Assembly: GCA_024691325.1 (NCBI GenBank)
Contig: JAILNR010000009.1
Span: 87,409 to 151,408, forward strand
Direction: 5' to 3'
From: Saccharofermentans sp.
GTDB lineage: Bacteria; Bacillota; Clostridia; Saccharofermentanales; Saccharofermentanaceae
Length of the DNA stretch: 64,000 nt
The first letter of the stretch is position 1. Each line of letters opens with the position of its first letter. A program made the translations under genes and the position numbers. The notes under the pieces are model-generated. The model was not told where the DNA came from. It saw only the letters and a list, made by a program, of their open reading frames with translations, and ran no database searches. Shown here in pieces: positions 60,993 through 64,000 of the stretch.

Positions 60993-62498
60993 ATGAAGAC
61001 CCGTAAGAATACTATTACTGCAGTTTTTCTTATTTCAGTTTTGGTTATGTTGACAGCATGTTTCAGTGCCAAATCTAAATTGGACAGCCTTGTATCAGCA
61101 AAAAAATACAACGAAGCTATCCAGTACTATCTTGAAAAGAAAGATGATATATCCAGGGACGAAGCCAAAGAATCTTTTACTAAAGCGTTAGATCAGATGT
61201 ATCAGGACTACTTAAAAGGTAAAGTTGAAATCAATGATATTGCGAATTATCTCAATGATCTTGAGAAGTTAAACTCCGGTGAGATCTATGAATATGGTCG
61301 AAACACATACTTAAAAGTATATGCCGTTGAAAAGTCAAAAGAAGCCTTTGTCGATGCCGAATTCGCGTATAAAGACGGGCAATATGAAAGGGCAATAGGC
61401 CTTTATAAGCAAGTTGTCAGCGATGATACGAACTATGAGATCGCTCAGAAAAATATAGCTGAATGTATAAAGGAGTATAAGAAGCTAAAGGTAGCGGAAG
61501 CCGAAGAGTTTGCACATAACGGTGATTACAAAAATCCGATCCAGCTCCTTAGACAGGTTGCTTCTTTGATCGGTGATGATAGTGAGATTAACAGTCTCAT
61601 TGTCTCATACCAGTCGAAACTGGAAGAGCAAGTTGTGAGCAACGCTGAATCTTTGATCAATGAAGGAAAGTACGATGAGGCCATCGAGCTTATCAACGAA
61701 AACCAGGATGCGTTTTCTGACAGTAAAAAGTTTGAAGAAGCAAAAAACACTATTACTGAAAAGGTTGTAGAGAAGGAGTTATCCGATTCAAAAGTTGCAG
61801 GCCTTATCTCTGACGGTATGTTTGAAAAGGCGTTAGAATCTATTAATTCCATCAAAGAAAAGTATCCTGATTCCAAATTGATCGAAAAGACCTACAAAGA
61901 TGCTGCTGAACAATATGTTAAGCAGGAACTTGCTAAGATCGAAGAACTTATGAGTAAATCGGATTATGATGCTGCATACGATGAGTGTGAAAAAGCTCTT
62001 GAAAAGGTGCCTGATTCTGAAGAGATAAAGAGTAAGATGGCTTACGCTGGAGAAAGAAAGCCAACAGATCTAATGGATCGTTTTCTGGCTGTTAATGCCG
62101 AAAGCGGCGCAGAAGTGATAAAAATCAATAAAGAAAATACCTTTACTGATAAATCAAATGTTAAGTATTCAAAAAATGCTCTGGATTATGAGTTTTGTGG
62201 TGCCTGGTTTAGAATTGAAAGAGTAGCAAACGCTGAGTTCAAATTAGACAAGAAATACAAATCATTAAGAACTGCAGCTGTACTTGCTTGTTCATTAAAG
62301 AAAGATGATAAAGCGTATATACGAATTTACGGCGATAACAAGTTATTAGTTAAGAAGAAAATTGATAATCATACTACGGCTGACAACATTATTGAGGTTG
62401 ATGTAAGTAATGTTGAAATATTGAAAATTGAAATCAGTTATACGGCTCCTACTATGAATAGTATTGCAGTCGTTAATTCAAAACTGGATAAGAAGTAA
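60993..62498 (+). CDS. Lipoprotein with TPR-like repeats and a C-terminal NPCBM-like domain
   Basis: A 501-residue lipoprotein with signal to Cys23 ('VMLTAC'). Residues about 25-350 are helical pairs resembling tetratricopeptide repeats, for example 'YKDGQYERAIGLYKQVVSDD' and 'LINEGKYDEAIELINENQDA'. The last 140 residues are beta-rich and resemble NPCBM-type domains ('KYKSLRTAAVLACSLKKDDK'). ATG 60993 follows GGGAGG; the track start lies in the terminator. Probably surface-exposed; the partner is unknown. Confidence 0.78.
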   Translation: MKTRKNTITAVFLISVLVMLTACFSAKSKLDSLVSAKKYNEAIQYYLEKKDDISRDEAKESFTKALDQMYQDYLKGKVEINDIANYLNDLEKLNSGEIYEYGRNTYLKVYAVEKSKEAFVDAEFAYKDGQYERAIGLYKQVVSDDTNYEIAQKNIAECIKEYKKLKVAEAEEFAHNGDYKNPIQLLRQVASLIGDDSEINSLIVSYQSKLEEQVVSNAESLINEGKYDEAIELINENQDAFSDSKKFEEAKNTITEKVVEKELSDSKVAGLISDGMFEKALESINSIKEKYPDSKLIEKTYKDAAEQYVKQELAKIEELMSKSDYDAAYDECEKALEKVPDSEEIKSKMAYAGERKPTDLMDRFLAVNAESGAEVIKINKENTFTDKSNVKYSKNALDYEFCGAWFRIERVANAEFKLDKKYKSLRTAAVLACSLKKDDKAYIRIYGDNKLLVKKKIDNHTTADNIIEVDVSNVEILKIEISYTAPTMNSIAVVNSKLDKK

Positions 62499-62549
62499 AG
62501 CTAATTTGGGGAAATTGAAGAGTTGTTGCACTTAACGCGGAGGTAATAC

Positions 62550-62612
62550 ATGATAATACGCCTTGAAGAAATGTATAAATCAGTTAATAACTGGAGAAGA
62601 GATAATCGGTAG
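62550..62612 (+). CDS. Possible 20-residue small protein
   Basis: ATG 62550 to TAG 62612 encodes 'MIIRLEEMYKSVNNWRRDNR'. GCGGAGGTAA precedes it at ideal spacing and a terminator follows 35 bases after the stop. It lies downstream of the lipoprotein and may be co-transcribed. No family recognised. Confidence 0.4.
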   Translation: MIIRLEEMYKSVNNWRRDNR

Positions 62613-62646
62613 AGTATTGTATTAATATATTTGAATTATTGAAAAG

Positions 62647-62671
62647 AAGCTGTCCTTGTGACAGCTTTTTT
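62647..62671 (+). terminator. Terminator after the lipoprotein/small-ORF unit
   Basis: AAGCTGTC and GACAGCTT with a five-base loop, followed by T residues. Confidence 0.88.
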
Positions 62672-62929
62672 GTTGCTCCGCAATTCGAATCGTTTACTTG
62701 AAACATCATCGGCTACTGCCTTTCTATCTTTTTATTCCATTTACTGCCATCTCCGTTAATGGTTAGGCTCCATTATATTACGCGCCGCGAACCCGTAAAG
62801 ACTAAATGGTACTCGCTATGCTCGGCCTTTACAGAACCGCTTAAAACGCTTCATTTCATTTGAGCCATAACCCCAAACGGCGACGGCTTTAAACGGAAAT
62901 ACAGAAAAGACAGAAAGGAGGCGATGCCT
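62672..62929. other. Gene-poor stretch before the DUF5688 gene
   Basis: No supported gene in about 260 bases. It contains a spaced dyad GTAAAG...CTTTAC near 62797-62834 and a GC-rich patch GCGCCGCGAACC. It may hold the promoter and leader of the DUF5688 transcript, but I cannot place boxes with confidence. Confidence 0.4.
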
Positions 62930-62959
62930 ATGATTGTTTCAAACGATTCGAAAGATTAA
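62930..62959 (+). CDS. Possible nine-residue leader peptide
   Basis: ATG 62930 to TAA 62959 encodes 'MIVSNDSKD'. AAAGGAGG lies eight bases before the ATG. It ends 59 bases before the DUF5688 start, which has its own AGGAGG, so it may be a translated leader. Confidence 0.35.
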   Translation: MIVSNDSKD

Positions 62960-63018
62960 CCCCACCAGCTCCGGCATTACCGGAAATATCTACCATTAAT
63001 TTTCAGGAGGAAATCAAA

Positions 63019-63927
63019 ATGTTATTTTCAGAGTTTAAGAATTATGCCACAGAGAACATCATCAACTATCTCACATCCGACTATGAGGGTGCAGAGATGT
63101 CAATCAGCACTATCCGCAAGTCAAACGGATACGAATACGAAGCCTTGAGAATCAACAAGAAGGGTGAGAAGTGCAGCATCATTCCCGCACTTGACCTCAC
63201 AAGAGCCTATAAGGAATATCAGAAGGGTGCAGACCTTGACGAGATCCTCGCTAAACTCGCAGATATTCGTATGAACGCAAAACTCAGCGGTTTTGACAAG
63301 GAGTCAATTCTTACTTTTGACGGTATCAAGGACAAAATCCTTCCGAGACTTATCAATACGGCAAGCAACGCTGATTATCTCGCAGACAAGCCTCATTTTG
63401 AAATTGCAGACCTTTCAGTAATGTTTGCAGTAAGAGTAGAAGAATCTTCCGATGGTGTTGCAGACGCTCCAATAGATAACAACCTCATGAATCTTTGGAA
63501 CGTAAGCGTTGAAGATATTAAGGAATCAGCATTTGCAAACATCTCAAATCAGACTCCTGTGTTTATGAGCATTGAAAAGGCACTTTTTGAAAGCAACCTT
63601 GATAATTCATTCGACCTCGAGACCGCAGACCCGATGAATGATGAAATGCCGTTCTACATCTTGAGCAACAGACAGAAGGTTCACGGAGCAAGCATTATCT
63701 TTAACAAGTCCTTAATGGCAAAGATAGCCGAGAAGCTTGGAAAATACTATATCCTTCCTTCATCCATCCACGAAGTCCTTATAGTCCCGGCTACTTTAGG
63801 CAGAAATGCAAAAGAACTTGCTGAAATCGTAAGGAACGTAAATGCCGAATCAGTACCGCCACAGGAGAGACTTTCAGATAACATTTATGAGTTTGATATC
63901 GAAGACGAGACAATTAAGATAGCATAA
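63019..63927 (+). CDS. DUF5688-family protein
   Basis: A 302-residue cytoplasmic protein typical of clostridial integrative elements. Recognisable stretches are 'MLFSEFKNYATENIINYL', 'LPRLINTASNADYLADKPHF' and 'YILPSSIHEVLIVPA'. Function unknown. CAGGAGG precedes ATG 63019. It uses many GCA, AAG and ATC codons, more like a highly expressed gene than the AT-rich lipoprotein before it. A terminator follows. Confidence 0.85.
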   Translation: MLFSEFKNYATENIINYLTSDYEGAEMSISTIRKSNGYEYEALRINKKGEKCSIIPALDLTRAYKEYQKGADLDEILAKLADIRMNAKLSGFDKESILTFDGIKDKILPRLINTASNADYLADKPHFEIADLSVMFAVRVEESSDGVADAPIDNNLMNLWNVSVEDIKESAFANISNQTPVFMSIEKALFESNLDNSFDLETADPMNDEMPFYILSNRQKVHGASIIFNKSLMAKIAEKLGKYYILPSSIHEVLIVPATLGRNAKELAEIVRNVNAESVPPQERLSDNIYEFDIEDETIKIA

Positions 63928-63933
63928 CTCAAA

Positions 63934-63957
63934 AGAGAGGGGGCAACCCCTCTCTTC
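63934..63957 (+). terminator. Terminator after the DUF5688 gene
   Basis: AGAGAGGGG and CCCCTCTCT form a nine-pair stem with loop GCAA, followed by TCTTT. Confidence 0.75.
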
Positions 63958-63976
63958 TTTACTCTTCAACGCCAGG

Positions 63977-63997
63977 CACGCCGCCTTCGGCGGCGTG
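63977..63997. repeat. GC-rich hairpin at the window edge
   Basis: CACGCCGCC and GGCGGCGTG form a perfect nine-pair stem with loop TTC. There is no T-tract in view. It could be an intergenic repeat or a structured leader of the next gene. Confidence 0.5.
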
Positions 63998-64000
63998 ATC

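Larger units (their letters stand above)
55316..64000. mobile_element. Integrative mobilizable/conjugative element, left part
   Basis: Tyrosine integrase beside a tRNA gene, MobV-type relaxase, palindrome-rich candidate oriT, VirD4/TraG-like coupling protein, and DUF5688 cargo indicate an integrated transferable element. No VirB4 or other transfer-channel gene is seen before the window ends, so it may be either mobilizable only or a full conjugative element. Genes change to mostly minus strand and AT content rises from here. Confidence 0.85.

Overview
The window is a chromosomal segment of a low-to-mid GC anaerobic member of the Clostridia (Bacillota). The evidence is the Gram-positive style lipoproteins with an lgt gene, a T-box leader in front of ilv genes, the rimP-nusA-ylxR-ylxQ-infB-rbfA-nrnA-truB-ribF block, a monomeric group B-like [FeFe] hydrogenase, Rnf-type proteins, and a DUF5688 mobile-element gene. 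A family-3 glycoside hydrolase, a sugar ABC importer and a cellulose-binding-like sensor suggest a fibre-rich gut or rumen habitat; that last point is inference, and no species can be named from sequence alone.

Layout. 1-2.5 kb: tail of an unknown gene and a polar amino-acid ABC importer (binding protein, permease, ATPase). 2.5-7.8 kb: promoter, T-box and terminator controlling ilvB-ilvN-ilvC, then ilvD, the branched-chain amino-acid pathway. 7.8-14 kb: a membrane HD-GYP protein with a CBM-like outer domain, a CPBP protease (opposite strand), a YunG/flavin-oxidase-like fusion, a DHH phosphoesterase and a DUF815 ATPase. 14-20 kb: small membrane proteins, a YfcE-like phosphodiesterase, the hydrogenase, an HD hydrolase and a GH3 beta-glucosidase. 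20-26 kb: secreted lipoproteins, a CAP/DUF4214 protein, an MntP-ZIP metal-transporter fusion and a RES-domain protein. 26-31.6 kb: a sugar ABC importer and an OB-fold-like lipoprotein. 31.7-33.3 kb: YhbD-like and ArsR-like regulators and a small P-loop protein. 33.4-44 kb: the translation/transcription housekeeping operon, then lgt and a RodA/FtsW protein. 44-47.7 kb: a PadR/DUF1700 module, a Crh-like HPr lacking His15, and an ABC-2 exporter. 47.8-50.3 kb: a zinc-ribbon membrane protein and the housekeeping sigma factor with 29 tandem hexapeptides. 50.3-55.2 kb: a divergent Rnf-like cluster. 55.2 kb: tRNA-Arg(CCU), the insertion point of a mobilizable or conjugative element that runs off the right end of the window.

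The element carries a tyrosine integrase next to the tRNA, a MobV-type relaxase, a palindrome-rich candidate oriT, a VirD4/TraG-like coupling protein preceded by a leader-peptide/hairpin arrangement, an unknown gene, a lipoprotein behind a long structured leader, tiny ORFs with strong ribosome-binding sites, and a DUF5688 gene.

The most unusual items are: (1) the divergent Rnf-like cluster, which keeps the Fe-S subunit but lacks recognisable flavinylation motifs and RnfB, and whose last gene may be an RnfE-RnfA tandem; (2) the MntP-ZIP fusion; (3) the HPr homologue with Asp15 and Thr46; (4) the attenuator-like leaders inside the mobile element. All family assignments come from motif recognition by eye; no database search was run.
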